This document shows positions 47,556 through 57,900 of a stretch of DNA of 64,000 nt, in pieces (the stretch's first letter is position 1; every line of letters starts with the position of its first letter). This DNA comes from Neoarius graeffei (lineage: Eukaryota > Chordata > Actinopteri > Siluriformes > Ariidae), in contig NC_083590.1 in the NCBI RefSeq assembly GCF_027579695.1, positions 21,161,610 through 21,225,609 on the forward strand. The letters run 5' to 3'. A program made the position numbers and the translations under genes. Below the pieces are notes generated by a model. That model was not told the origin of the DNA. It did not search any database and was given only the letters and a program-made list of their open reading frames with translations.

Positions 47556-47561
47556 AATAAA
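47556..47561 (+). terminator. Polyadenylation signal AATAAA
   Basis: About 90 bp after the stop codon of the two-exon gene, and inside the same transposon, in a TTTTAATAAAAAG context. Confidence 0.6.
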
Positions 47562-47721
47562 AAGTAATACAAGACATGGTTTTATTTTGAATTCCTATTC
47601 CACGTAGATCCATCATCATTTTTTTGTCCGCTAATGTACACTTTTGGGGGGGAGGGGGGTTGCTCAAAAGTCTACTCTTTGTAGACTCATGATAATGATG
47701 AAAATTATGGATGACCCCTAA

Positions 47722-48419
47722 AGAAGGCGACTGGACTTGCTGGAAACACATTAGACCCAGGCAAGTAAGTCCAGTTGCCTTCTTTAGCGCCTACGGTTTA
47801 GCGACAACAACAAAACCGCGACGAAGCGTCAAAGGGGACCTTAAATAGCCCGAGTTAACGGTGCGAAACAAGGTGCAGGTGAAGTGACTACGGTTCGGTC
47901 TGTACAAAAAGACCGAGGTGTGATATTTTCCCGTAAAGACTGAGCAAGCAAGGCTAATAAGGAGTTTATTATACGTCTTATTTCTAATATTAAAACAGAC
48001 GGTCATTATAATGAAGCATGACGCTGCTTTCAGTCACGTCAGGTTTGTAATGTAGTTGAGTCATGCATGCGGAATAAACGGCTCGTGGTTTTAAAACTAA
48101 ACTTCTGTTTGAGGTTAGTGGTTTCTGAATCCTCTTCACTGATCATTTCCTGAATTACTCACTGACTTGTTTGTCTTTTGGCCGATTTTGATTTCCAATT
48201 CATCTCCCCCCCCATATTCAGTGTTCTCCACTTTTCAAAAATAAAAAGGTGGCGGCAGAAGGTTGGGGGGCGGGGTTCTTACTGTACATATCTTTGTCGT
48301 CAATATGAGACTCGTTTGACATTTCAGTTGAGACTGATGCGCATCCCTGAATTAATTATATTTTTTTTCTGTGTGTGAAAAATAAATGAACTTCCATGCA
48401 TAAACAAAATACCCAATTA
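47722..48419. other. Intron, nothing recognised
   Basis: A partial inverted match, CTGGACTTGCTGGAAACACA...GTAAGTCCAGTTGCCTTCTT, forms a short hairpin near 47728-47788. No gene is supported. Confidence 0.45.
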
Positions 48420-48427
48420 CAATAAAT

Positions 48428-49554
48428 TAGGGATGGTGAAAACTAAAAAAAATCTTGACCGACCACCGAGCCTCATTAGCCGGTTAAAGTCGGTTAACCT
48501 ATGAGTTTAAAATTCTAGAATTGGAATTATTACAGGGATGTAAACGGCGCGCCTTTTGGCGGATGCTGCCCTCTCCACGGCTGAATTGCACAGATCCGAC
48601 CTTCCTTTCCCAAGGGGGGGCGCTGGAGCGTCCGACCACAACTTCATCAAAGCAAATTCTGCATATAAGCAAATGCCGCCACAGTCCACGAAACACAGGA
48701 AGTACAAGCACGAGAAGAAAACAGCAAATCAGAAAGCCGCACACGCCCGCGCCGAAGCCGCGCAAAATTTAATGTACAGTTTAATAAACTGATTGCGCAG
48801 CTTCCGCGCAAACGCGCGCAGCCCCCCGATCCACTGCCCTCCTCCCACACCCCCCACACCTCATGGACTGCAACGGCACCTGCCTATTTAGTAATTTTAA
48901 TACAGAATCCACCTTGAAATTACAATCAGACACTCCAACGCACCCCCCCCCTCAAAAAAAAAAAACGGATCTGCGCGATTCAAAAAAAAAAAGTCGGCGT
49001 CTGCGCCTTTAGTTTATGTGGAGAGATATGATCTGCAATAACATGCATTGTTGGCTACAGACCGAAACATACTTTCAGAATGCACTGGCCAAGGCAGGAC
49101 TAAACTCCATGTGCCTTCTAATAATAATTAAAAAAAAAAAAAAACAGAATAGTAATTTGTAAGCTAAAAAGCCTGTGTCTACACTTTTCTTTCGCCGAGT
49201 GGCAGCTGGGCGGGACATGACTGAATGGGTGTTTCTGATTTGTCAGCTGTCTTTAACTGGGGCGGGAGGGCGGGACATGACTGAATGGGTGTTTCTGATT
49301 TGTCAGCTGTCTTTAACTGGGGCGGGAGGGCGGGACATGACTGAATGGGTGTTTCTGATTTGTCACCTGTCGTCCTTACACCGTATGGCATGCCCCAAGC
49401 GTTTACAACACGGAATTCCAGGTTCTCTGCTCCAAAATCGGCAGCTTCAAAACGATTTATTTATTTATTTTTTAACCGACAACCAAAAAAAAATTAACCG
49501 GTTGACGTTGATTCGGTCAACCATCGGTCAAACGGTCATCGGTTAACATCCCTA
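48428..49554. mobile_element. Non-autonomous hAT element
   Basis: The perfect 8-bp duplication CAATAAAT (48420-48427 and 49555-49562) flanks inverted ends TAGGGATG and CATCCCTA, with GGTTAACC / AACCGGTT-rich subterminal sequence on both sides. The interior has a CpG-rich part (48540-48850) without a complete transposase, and a 60-bp tandem repeat. 1127 bp. Confidence 0.9.
49207..49372. repeat. 60-bp tandem repeat inside the hAT element
   Basis: Nearly three copies with exact 60-bp spacing, each with GGGCGGGACATGACTGAATG and TTTCTGATTTGTCAGCTGTC. Being a multiple of 3, it produces repetitive open frames on both strands that are not genes. Confidence 0.95.
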
Positions 49555-49562
49555 CAATAAAT

Positions 49563-50169
49563 GCATACATTTTTTACAATACACAAAATTAATTGGGTGA
49601 AACCACTCCAATCCATGCACGAGGTGGTGCGCGTGCCCGAGACTGGCACTACAAAGCCACCCCGGCCTCCGTAGTTCGGGTCCTTTGACCCAGGAACCTG
49701 GAAGTCCTGCAGTAAACAAACAGTGAAGCAACAGGAAAATGCAGCTCTCGCCTACACGATCACAGATACGTAAAATAAAACACCTGAACTTAACTAATGT
49801 GTGTGTGTGTGCGCTGTTATACGATTACTGTAACAGTGTATGGTCAGAAAAGACGTAGATAAGCGTAACCGTTGCACAATAACGCTACAAACACGCGCAA
49901 AGTTATTTAGCTGCTGGCTAGCTGCAGCTTCCAGCGTTACTACGCGTCAGTATAGTGTAATGTGGTGCGGTGTAGTGTAACGCAGGGATAGACCTCAATC
50001 TGCAGAGCTCTGGGTCACAATCTGTATGCAACCGGTCGGATGTTTTTCAATTGCAATCGCGTGGCCACTTCAGGTAGCCTGTATGCATTCGTTTAATGGT
50101 CTTCTGTGTGTTAAATAGTCACAAAATTATAATAAAGCAAATATTTTACAATTTATTTGGTGTGTACTG
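49563..50169. other. Intron, nothing recognised
   Basis: Short (GT)n at about 49798-49811. No repeat family or gene is recognised. Confidence 0.5.
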
Positions 50170-50199
50170 ATGCCGTTATGGGGTTTTTTTTTTCAGCCA

Positions 50200-51945
50200 A
50201 GGGAAGGGTGGCGGGCCAGAATTATAACGTGGTGGCGCGCCACTTTAAAAGCGCCTGTGGAGAACACTGATATTGAAAGCCGACACCTTGGAAGGAAAGT
50301 CCAGAATCGCCCACGGGCATTACAGGAAAATACTGCCCGCCAAGGAACCAATCAGAGCGCACGATTTTACTGCACGAATTATAACCTGGCGGTGCACCAC
50401 TTTAAAAGCACCCATGGAGAACACTGAAAAAATATTGAAAGCCGACACCTTGGAAAGAAAGTCCAGAATCGCCCACGGGTATTACGAGAAAATGGTGCCC
50501 GCCAAGGAACCAATCAGAGCACACGATTTTACTGCACGAATTATAACGTGGCAGCGCGCCACTTTAAAAGCGCCCGTGGAAAACACTGATATCAAAAGCC
50601 GACACCTTGGAAGGAAAGTCCAGAATCACCCACGGGCTTTACAAGAAAATACTGCCCGCCAAGGAACCAATCAGAGCGCACAATTTTACCACACGAATTA
50701 TAACGTGGTGGCGCGCCACTTTAAAAGCGCCCGTGGAGAACACTGAAAAAATATCGAAAGCCGACACCTTGGAAAGAAAGTCCAGAATCGCCCACGGGTA
50801 TTACGAGAAAATGGTGCCCGCCAAGGAACCAATCAGAGCACACGATTTTACTGCACGAATTATAACGTGGCAGCGCGCCACTAAAAGCGCCCGTGGAAAA
50901 CACTGATATCAAAAGCCGACACCTTGGAAGGAAAGTCCAGAATCACCCACGGGCTTTACAAGAAAATACTGCCCGCCAAGGAACCAATCAGAGCGCACAA
51001 TTTTACCACACGAATTATAACGTGGTGGCGCGCCACTTTAAAAGCGCCCGTGGAGAACACTGAAAAAATATCGAAAGCCGACACCTTGGAAAGAAAGTCC
51101 AGAATCGCCCACAGGCTTTACAAGAAAATACTGCCCACCAAGGAACCAATCACAGCGCACGATTTTACCACACAAATTATAACGTGGTGGTGCACCACTT
51201 TAAAAGCACCCGTGGAGAACACTGAAAAAATATCGAAAGCCGACACCTTGGAAAGAAAGTCCAGAATCGCCCACGGGTATTACGAGAAAATGCTGCCCGC
51301 CAAGGAACCAATCAGAGCACACGATTTTACTGCACGAATTATAACGTGGCAGCGCGCCACTTTAAAAGCGCCCGTGGAAAACACTGATATCAAAAGCCGA
51401 CACCTTGGAAGGAAAGTCCAGAATCACCCACGGGCTTTATGAGAAAATACTGCCCGCCAAGGAACCAATCAGAGCGCACAATTTTACCGCACGAATTATA
51501 ACGTGGTGGTGCACCACTTTAAAAGCGCCCGTGGAGAACACTGAAAAAATATCGAAAGCCGACACCTTGGAAAGAAAGTCCAGAATCGCCCACAGGCTTT
51601 ACGAGAAAATACTGCCCGCCAAGGAACCAATCAGAGCGCACGATTTTACCACACAAATTACTTTAAAAGCGCCCATGGAGAACACTGATATTGAAAGCTG
51701 ACACCTTGGAAAGACAGTCCAGAATCGCCCATGGGCATTACGGGAAAATACTACCTGCCAAGGAACCAATCAGAGTGCACGAGTTTATCGCACGAATTAT
51801 AACGTGGTGGCGTGCCACTTTAAAAGCGCCCGTGGAGAACACTGATATTGAAAACCGACACCTTGGAAAGAAAGTTACAGGAAAATACTGCCCGCCAAGG
51901 AACCAATCAGAGCGCACGATTTTACAAGAAGTAGCTCATGCCATA
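50200..51945 (+). repeat. ~159-bp satellite with CCAAT and palindrome motifs
   Basis: Eleven units marked by GACACCTTGG at about 50281, 50442, 50601, 50762, 50918, 51078, 51240, 51398, 51560, 51700 and 51857. Each has AACCAATCAGAGCGCAC, ATTATAACGTGG, a GTGGCGCGCCAC-type palindrome, CTTTAAAAGCGCCC and CCCGCCAAGGAACC. Unit types alternate: GAACACTGAAAAAATAT versus AACACTGATATCAAAA. One late unit (near 51655) lacks the palindrome part. In-frame runs of up to 172 codons arise because the unit length is divisible by 3; each unit type carries stops in other phases, so coding is not supported. Confidence 0.92.
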
Positions 51946-52002
51946 TAATTAAAAAAAAAAACCTCTTAGATTATATACGTTCACACTTTTTTGTATCGCT
52001 TA

Positions 52003-53180
52003 TGCCGCTTTTCCACTACAAACGCGGCTGAGTCGGGCTGAGCCGTGCCGTGCTGAGTCGAGCTGAGTGGGGCTGTTGGAGTTGCATTTCGACTACAACC
52101 GCGCTGAACCGTGCTGGCTGGAAGTGGGTGGACACATTGGGTGGAGTTAGCGAAAGTGGGTGGACGTCAGGTGATGTCGTTAAGCAGCGCAAACAGTGAC
52201 ATCAGTGAGCTTTTAAGCGGTAGTCTCACAACCCGAATAGTAAACAATAAACATGGAGGACATGGAGTCGTCATGCTGCGTTCACGTGCTATGGGAATTA
52301 TGGTAAATACCAAACGCCGACATGGAAAGCACACATGAACGCCCCCTCTTGTGGTATTTTCCACTGGGCAACTCGTAGAAAATTTTGATACACGAGTTGC
52401 CGAGATGAGATGAACTTTAACCTTTTCAACATGGCGGCGAGCGGTACAAGACACTTGAATGTTAAGCACTGTACGCTACTAAAGTTTTTTTTTACTAGTA
52501 CTAGTGGGTAGTTTGTGTCTATGCAATGTTGCATCATTAACAAGTGTAATATAATACGTTAGAAATCCGTTTCCTTTAAAAATATGTGTTATGGTTTGTT
52601 TTTACCTATCCAGAGCAGACGCTATTGCTAATGATAGCTAACTAACTATTGCTAACTTGAATCTGGTCCACCATCTTTAATTTGTCAACAACAACAAAAG
52701 CATGTGAACACAACACACTGGTAAATACCACTTCCCAACTGGAAAATATCATCTTCCCATAGCACATGAATGCAGCATTAGTGTTGCTGGTCTTGGTGCT
52801 GTGGCTTGTTGTCACCGACAACGCGGACAGATACTGGCAAGAGCGTATAGATGAGTCGAGGCGCATAAGGCTTCAGAAATTCTTGTAATTCGTAATTATT
52901 CTCCTTCCGGGTTTGCGGTGTTTACAGATCCCAGCACGCTCGCGGGGTGTGTGGGCATGTGAGGACACTCCTCCTCACCAATCAGTGCACAGGGGAGTGT
53001 CTGCTCACGCCCCCAACCTCACTCAGCTCGGTTTGGCTCGCTTCAGCCCCACTCCAAAACGGTGCGAGTTTTAGGGGCTAAGCAGGGCTGAAGCGAGCTG
53101 AGTCGTGCCGGTTTTTGGTAGTCGAAACGTGAGCCGTGTCGGGCTGAAGTGAGCTGAAAAAGGGTAGTGGAAAAGGGCCA
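52003..53180 (+). mobile_element. PIF/Harbinger-like element with nested MITE
   Basis: Same family as 24090-25352: ends TGCCGCTTTTCCACTAC and GTAGTGGAAAAGGGCCA, flanked by TTA at 52000-52002 and 53181-53183. The start MEDMES at 52253 is interrupted after about six codons by the MITE at 52274-52787 and resumes as SLVLLVLVLWLVVTDNADRY. It lacks the 160-bp direct repeat of the other copy. Confidence 0.88.
52274..52787. mobile_element. MITE nested in the Harbinger-like element
   Basis: Ends TGCTGCGTTCACGTGCTATG and the partner CATAGCACATGAATGCAGCA are flanked by TCA (52271-52273) and TTA (52788-52790). The uninterrupted relative at 24935-24940 shows the target was TTA, so one base of the left copy has changed. 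This fits a TWA-target MITE. Confidence 0.82.
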
Positions 53181-53183
53181 TTA

Positions 53184-53551
53184 GACAGACACCAACTACA
53201 GGAACCAAATTCCTTGTGTGTGGGTCAACAAACATGATTCTGAAAACTATTCAGATCTGATAAAACTCTATTCTGTTTTCTTTCCACAAGTCTCCTTCTC
53301 CACGATTCAAATCGATGACGTGTTCACACGTGATATGAATATGCAAATTCGTTATGACGTCATCTGGTGACAACGACTTTTAGAGAATGCATAAGCTACT
53401 TTCCCCTGAAAAGGCTCAAAAACACTGCTTATAAAGCCTCTCAAAATGATTACAAGCACACAGATGCAGTAAATGCAGACGTTTTGCTCGAAAAAGCATC
53501 AAAAACGTTTTATTAAGTGTTTTTTCTTTTCTTTTTCCCCCTTTTACTCAC
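53184..53551. other. umad1 intron 1, 5' end
   Basis: Ordinary sequence after the exon 1 donor ACC|GTGAGT-type site (GT at 53551-53550), with a T/C-rich stretch. No repeat is recognised. Confidence 0.5.
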
Positions 53552-53633
53552 CAACAATGACAAACCCATCCGTCTCTCTCTCGGCTGGTGGCGACTTTTT
53601 CGCGTCCTTCCGAAGTCCAAAGAAACTAAGCAT
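53552..53633 (-). CDS. umad1: UMA-domain protein 1, first coding exon
   Basis: The minus-strand ATG at 53633 encodes MLSFFGLRKDAKKSPPAERE followed by TDGFVIV and one base of a split Gly, then the donor G|GTGAGT. This matches the start of human UMAD1 as I recall it (MFHFFRKP..KK, then DGFVLLGD). The bases just before the ATG (TTTTTGTTTCGATACAG|AAAG) look like a splice acceptor, so a 5' non-coding exon further right is likely. Together with the exons at 22953-23038 and 11396-11674 it gives a continuous 148-codon frame with all phases agreeing. The gene therefore spans at least 42 kb, nearly all of it mobile DNA. The short basic N-terminus has no signal peptide. Confidence 0.92.
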
Positions 53634-54060
53634 CTTTCTGTATCGAAACAAAAACCTTACTGAAAACAAGACATGTTTAGACAACAATTAACTGTAATGT
53701 TAAATCCGACTAACTCGCTAAACAAACGGGGCGGTGACGTCATATATGGCCAGTTAGCCATATTTTAGCCTTATGCTAACTTACCGTGACTTTGTTTTTT
53801 TTACAATTTATACCAAACTCCAAAAAAGCGCCACAAATAACATGTGCTCTAAATTAAATTAACTTAATCAACTCGTCCTTTCTTCATGTTTTGTCGATTG
53901 TCACTTTGATAGCTCAAGTTTTTGTTTACAAATGTCACGCTGAATAACACTGCGCATGCGCAAACCTAATCGCGTGTAGTATTTTTACAGTCCGGGTAAA
54001 AACGAAAGCGATGCAACGACGGTTCCGGTCGAGCTAGGAATTACTGTAAACGTTAGCACA
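53634..54060 (-). promoter_or_regulatory. Probable umad1 promoter region
   Basis: Within 420 bp upstream of the umad1 ATG are a GC box GGGGCGG (53728-53734), a perfect CRE TGACGTCA (53735-53742) and a perfect NRF1 palindrome TGCGCATGCGCA (53951-53962). These are typical of housekeeping promoters without a TATA box. The start site cannot be placed; the likely non-coding first exon should lie near or right of the NRF1 site. Confidence 0.55.
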
Positions 54061-54486
54061 TACATTTTGAATGTTTATTTTATAATTTAGTATAATATAT
54101 ATTTCATTGATATTCAGTTTATTGAGGAAGCTTTAGTCAATTATGCCTGTTTATAACCACTGGTTTTATGTCGTAGCTTTTAAAAACAATAATAAACAAT
54201 CACTTTCTGTATGAATCAAATATAAAATAAACACGTTATGTGACATTATTATTGTTAAAATGGTCTCATAGATGTTTGCTGAAAGAAAGTAGGGCTTTTA
54301 GTGTGTCGTGCCTGTGTTGTGCCTGTGATGTGTCGTTTATGAACGAGTCGGTTCTTTGATTCAGCTCTTTTAGGTGAAAGTTGAGAGTCGACTCGCAGAC
54401 ATAGTCTGACTGTATTTATTTTTTATTTTAAAGATGTAGGAAATGCCTTCACTGTTGTAGTGTAATTAAATCAAAATGCCTTCATG
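54061..54486. other. Intergenic, nothing recognised
   Basis: AT-rich sequence between umad1 and the GT minisatellite; no gene or repeat is recognised. Confidence 0.5.
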
Positions 54487-54866
54487 GTGTGTGTGTGTGT
54501 GTGTGTTTGGTTGACTCTCAGGTTTGTGGTTGACTCAGGTGTGTGTGTTTGGTTGACTCAGGTGTGTGTGTATATTTGGTTGACTCAGGTGTGTGTGTAT
54601 ATATTTGGTTGACTCAGGTGTGTGTGTATATATTTGGTTGACTCAGGTGTGTGTGTTTGGTTGACTCAGGTGTGTGTGTGTGTGTTTGGTTGGTTGGTTG
54701 GTTGACTCAGGTTTCTGGTTGACTCAGGTGTGTGTGTGTGTTTGGTTAGTTGATTCTCAGGTGTGTGTGTGTGTTTGGTTGGTTGATTCTCAGGTGTGTG
54801 TGTTTGGTTGGTTGATTCTCAGGTGTGTGTGTGTGTTTGGTTGGTTGACTCTCAGGCTTTTCAGTT
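54487..54866 (+). repeat. GT/TTTGGTTGACTCAG minisatellite
   Basis: About a dozen irregular units of (GT)n TTGGTTGACTCAG or TTGGTTGGTTGATTCTCAG. Unit size varies with the GT run. Open frames such as VCVCVWLVDSQ are products of the repeat. Confidence 0.92.
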
Positions 54867-54976
54867 TGAATTAAATCCTGGATGGTATTTATTTATTGAT
54901 TGCTCTTCTTTCTTTCTTACATGGTATATTAAAGATACTGTATCCTTGCGGGGCGGCACAGTAGTGCAGTGGTTAA

Positions 54977-56102
54977 AGTGCATATCACGGGTAAATTCAG
55001 GAGCAAGATCACTGTAATTCTCCTATTTTATATTAAACTTTGGTCAAATATCGGTCACATATTGCATTTTGTGCAATTTTTTTTTACCTTGCACAATACC
55101 AGAAAAATTCAGTTGAAATCAAACCATTTAAAGCGAATTGGTCCGCCTCTGAAAAAACTTGGCATTTGGATTTCCCGGCAAACATTGATTTTCGTGATGT
55201 CGCGTGCGGGATGCCTCCTTCTGAATCCTACGTCAGCGCTGGTTTGTTTATGAGAAAACAACCTGGTGTTTTTCTGCAAATTTCTTCAATGTTATCATGT
55301 AATTATTAAAATGGTTAACAGATGTATCGTAGGAGGGTGTAGCAACACCAGTCTTGATGGGATTAGTACTCATCGTTTCCCAAAAGACCGGACAATGAGA
55401 GAGAAATGGGAGCTCTTCGTGCGAGGCACCCGGAAAAACTGGCTACATGCTAAAGACTACAGCATTATTTGCGGTGCTCACTTCACAAGGCCCGACGACT
55501 TTGAGAACTATTTGCAGTGGGAAATGGGCTTCGTGAGACAACTTGATCTGAAAAAAGACACAGTTCCATCTATCAGAATGCCCAAAGCAACACCGTCTCC
55601 ATCTGTGTCAGCGTCACCAAAGGAGCCAGCTGTGTTCGTCTCCCCTGACAGAAGGTGAAGTGCTGCATCCACTGAGGCCCTCGAAGCCAAGGACCAAGCA
55701 GAGCCAAGAAAAAGACGAAGAAAATCAGCAATTCGCAAGTTGACTGTTGCCAGAGTAAGAAATAATTCTGGCATCTCATTATATTCTTCATGCAAAGGTG
55801 AAGTAACATTGCGCTCAGGTGACAATTCCATATTTCAATGCAAAATCGCTAGCTGCTAAACTTGGTCTACACAGGCTGTGCACTGAAACCGTGCAAGCTC
55901 GCGCAGCCTGCTGGCGCTTCCGCAGGTGACGTCATGAATCTGGCTCCAGACTCCCTTGGGACTTTTCCAGACATGTTTTGTTATTTTTTTTTTTCTGCTG
56001 TAGACAGATGGCCTTGTGCAAAATTACCCTTCTGGATGAGTGTGTAAAGGGACAGACTTTCATATAAAAAAACAAAACTGAAACTGGTCCAGGATATGCA
56101 CT
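54977..56102 (+). mobile_element. TTAA-flanked THAP element (Kolobok-like), long form
   Basis: 1126 bp between TTAA at 54973-54976 and 56103-56106; ends AGTGCATATCACGGG and the partner CAGGATATGCACT. The uninterrupted V-SINE around it shows directly that TTAA was duplicated. It keeps a complete THAP domain (next entry) and shares both end regions with the short forms at 15828-16508 and 34875-35547. Confidence 0.93.
55311..55858 (+). pseudogene. THAP-domain transposon protein, truncated
   Basis: The ATG at 55311 opens MVNRCIVGGCSNTSLDGIST, HRFPKDRTMREKW, ICGAHF and DTVPSI. This gives a full C2CH THAP zinc domain (Cys5, Cys10, Cys and His of CGAHF, conserved Trp and Pro, AVPTIF-like box) in about 90 residues. 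The frame stops at 55656-55658 after 115 residues. In the next frame the sequence continues SAASTEALEAKDQAEPRKRR, a basic nuclear-localisation-like stretch, to a stop at about 55856-55858, so a frameshift lies near 55655. THAP domains bind DNA and serve as the DNA-binding part of P and Kolobok transposases. The catalytic part is missing, so no transposase can be made; a DNA-binding fragment is conceivable. Confidence 0.82.
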
Positions 56103-56395
56103 TTAACACTGCTGCTGCACAGTAAGAAGGTTCTGGGTTTGAACCTCACAGCCTTTCTGTGTGGAGTTTGCATGTTCTCTGCATGGGTTTCCTCCCACAG
56201 TACAAAGACATGCACACTAGATAAAATCCCCAGCTACTGAGGTTGCACAAGCCAGTATATACTTAGTGCAGGTCCCAAGCCCAGATAGGTTTCGGGAGGG
56301 TTGTGTCAGGAAGGGCATCCAGTATAAAACCTATACCAAATCAAATCAGTGGAACAGATCCTCTATGGCGACCCCTAACACATACTTGCCAACCC

Positions 56396-56773
56396 TCCCG
56401 ATTTCAGCGGGAGGCTCCCGATTTTAGCCTCTGCCTCCCGATCGTATTTGTTAAAAACTGGATAATCTCCTGGTTTTGGGAAATCCCTCCCTGCCAAATT
56501 AAAAATACTCCCGATTATGTCCAATCAGAATCGTATGAGAAACACTGCTGACGTCAACTGATGTTTAACCAATCAATGAACAGAACGACAGTCATTTCCG
56601 TAATGTCGGATTCACCCAGGCTGTCCAACATTTTTTACAAGCAGTCATTCATCATGGCCACTAAACCCAATACCAAACGGCAAAAATACGAATGCAAATA
56701 CCAGGCTGCATGGGAGAATGAATTCCCATGGATAAGCAAATGTTCGACCAGCCAGTTACACATTTTAAGTTAA
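56396..56773 (+). pseudogene. hAT-like transposase N-terminal fragment
   Basis: The ATG at 56654 opens MATKPNTKRQKYECKYQAAW and continues ENEFPWISKCS before losing similarity; this is the usual start of a hAT protein of the group with a BED/TTF-type finger. Upstream, CTTGCCAACCCTCCCGATTT and the repeated CTCCCGAT motif (56395-56520) resemble the terminal region of such an element. A right end and duplication were not found. Confidence 0.6.
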
Positions 56774-57888
56774 AGATACCTTAAATCAGAATATAATGGA
56801 CATTTGAGTGTGAAATTAAACTAGTCTTCCCTACCATTTCAGAAACAAACTGTACAACTTCTAAAGTGTTTAGTGAAATGTTGCATGACAGAGGATTTGT
56901 TTGGTGAGTGTATTTGAATAGTGCGGTAGTGTCTTAATGCTATTTTGAATTTATGTTTGAAAGTTTGAAGTGAAAGTTTGCAAGTGAATTATCTGGAAAG
57001 TGATTGATTTTGATGGAGTTTTGAGGTTTTAAGTGAAAGATTACTAGTGAGTGTATTTGGGTAGGACTAAAATTTTGCATTCGAGTGAATTTCTTTGTGG
57101 AGTATATTTTGATAGTATGGTAGTATTTATAGCGCCATTTTTACATTTTGCTCGAAAACTTTCAAAGTTTGCAAATGAGCAAATTCCTTTGCTGCATTGC
57201 GATAGGATTTGGATAGGATTTCTAGTGCTTTTTAAAAATTCTGTTGGAAAGTGTTTAGTGAGAGAGATGCATTTTAGTCGTACTAAGACAGTGCAGTATT
57301 TATTTAATTGAGTTGTTACTATTTTGGTTAAATCTTATTAAAATGTAATTTATGTATGATATTATAGTTCTGTGTATTTTTACATGAGCTTACAGAAGGA
57401 AAACACATTTGATGCAATCCAATAATACTTTCATTCACTGTGACTATTTTAAGAAACGATAAACATTCTTCTAAAGCATCACTCGTGTTATTTTCTGTGG
57501 GTCTCTGTATGCATACAATATTCAGGCATGAGATTTTTCAGCTAAAAATCTGATTTAAGACTTCCCATTCAGTGTTATTATATTAAAATTCAAGACAAGA
57601 GTATTATTTCAGATTTTTCACTCTGAGCTCTCTCAGGCCTGATACATGAATCCCATAACCTATAGTAACTGATAGAACAATATCAACAATTCAAAAACTC
57701 TTTAATTGTATAAATTTCCAATGGTTTGCAATTAATTGGGATCCACTGTTTTTATCATTTCAGCCGCACATCAGACCCTCAGCCAGCTGAAAATGTCGTT
57801 CACGCACTTTTCTTCCAGGAGAGTTTTGAAAGGTTGGCCAGTCTGCTAACGGGAGCAGTGAAAGAAGTTGTTAATGGTTTTGTATCCC
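56774..57888. other. Intergenic, AT-rich
   Basis: No gene is convincing. From about 57764, after TTTATCATTTCAG, a frame reads RTSDPQPAENVVHALFFQES and FERLASLLTGAVKEVVNGFV up to the SINE. It might be an exon fragment of a transposon or gene; I do not recognise it. Confidence 0.4.
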
Positions 57889-57900
57889 AATATTGTAATC

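Larger units (their letters stand above)
45971..47718 (+). mobile_element. DNA transposon with TAA duplication carrying a two-exon gene
   Basis: Inverted ends GGGGTTATCCATAATTTTCA and the partner TGAAAATTATGGATGACCCC (about 30 bp each) are flanked by TAA at 45968-45970 and 47719-47721. GGG-starting ends and a 3-bp TWA duplication fit PIF/Harbinger. Inside are a 27-nt G run (46020-46046), a MITE (46101-46613), a small spliced gene (46707-47465) with its own AATAAA, and a SINE within that gene's intron (47005-47270). No DDE nuclease is seen, so a transposase gene is lost or never present. Confidence 0.82.
54951..56395 (+). mobile_element. V-SINE of a second subfamily, split by a TTAA element
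   Basis: The head (GGGCGGCACAGTAGTGCAGT, 54951-54976) and the rest (56103-56395) are separated by the element at 54977-56102. Joining them at the duplicated TTAA restores an A box (GCAGTGGTTAACACTG), a B box (GGTTTGAACC) and the V-SINE core. Its tail (GGGAAGGGCATCC-like, CTATGGCGACCCC) is of the DANA type and unlike the other seven copies. Confidence 0.88.

Noticed and set aside
50273-51701. Frames of up to 172 codons in the satellite (KADTLERKSRIAHG repeats)
   Set aside because: The ~159-bp unit is divisible by three, so long frames arise by chance; different units are open in different frames.
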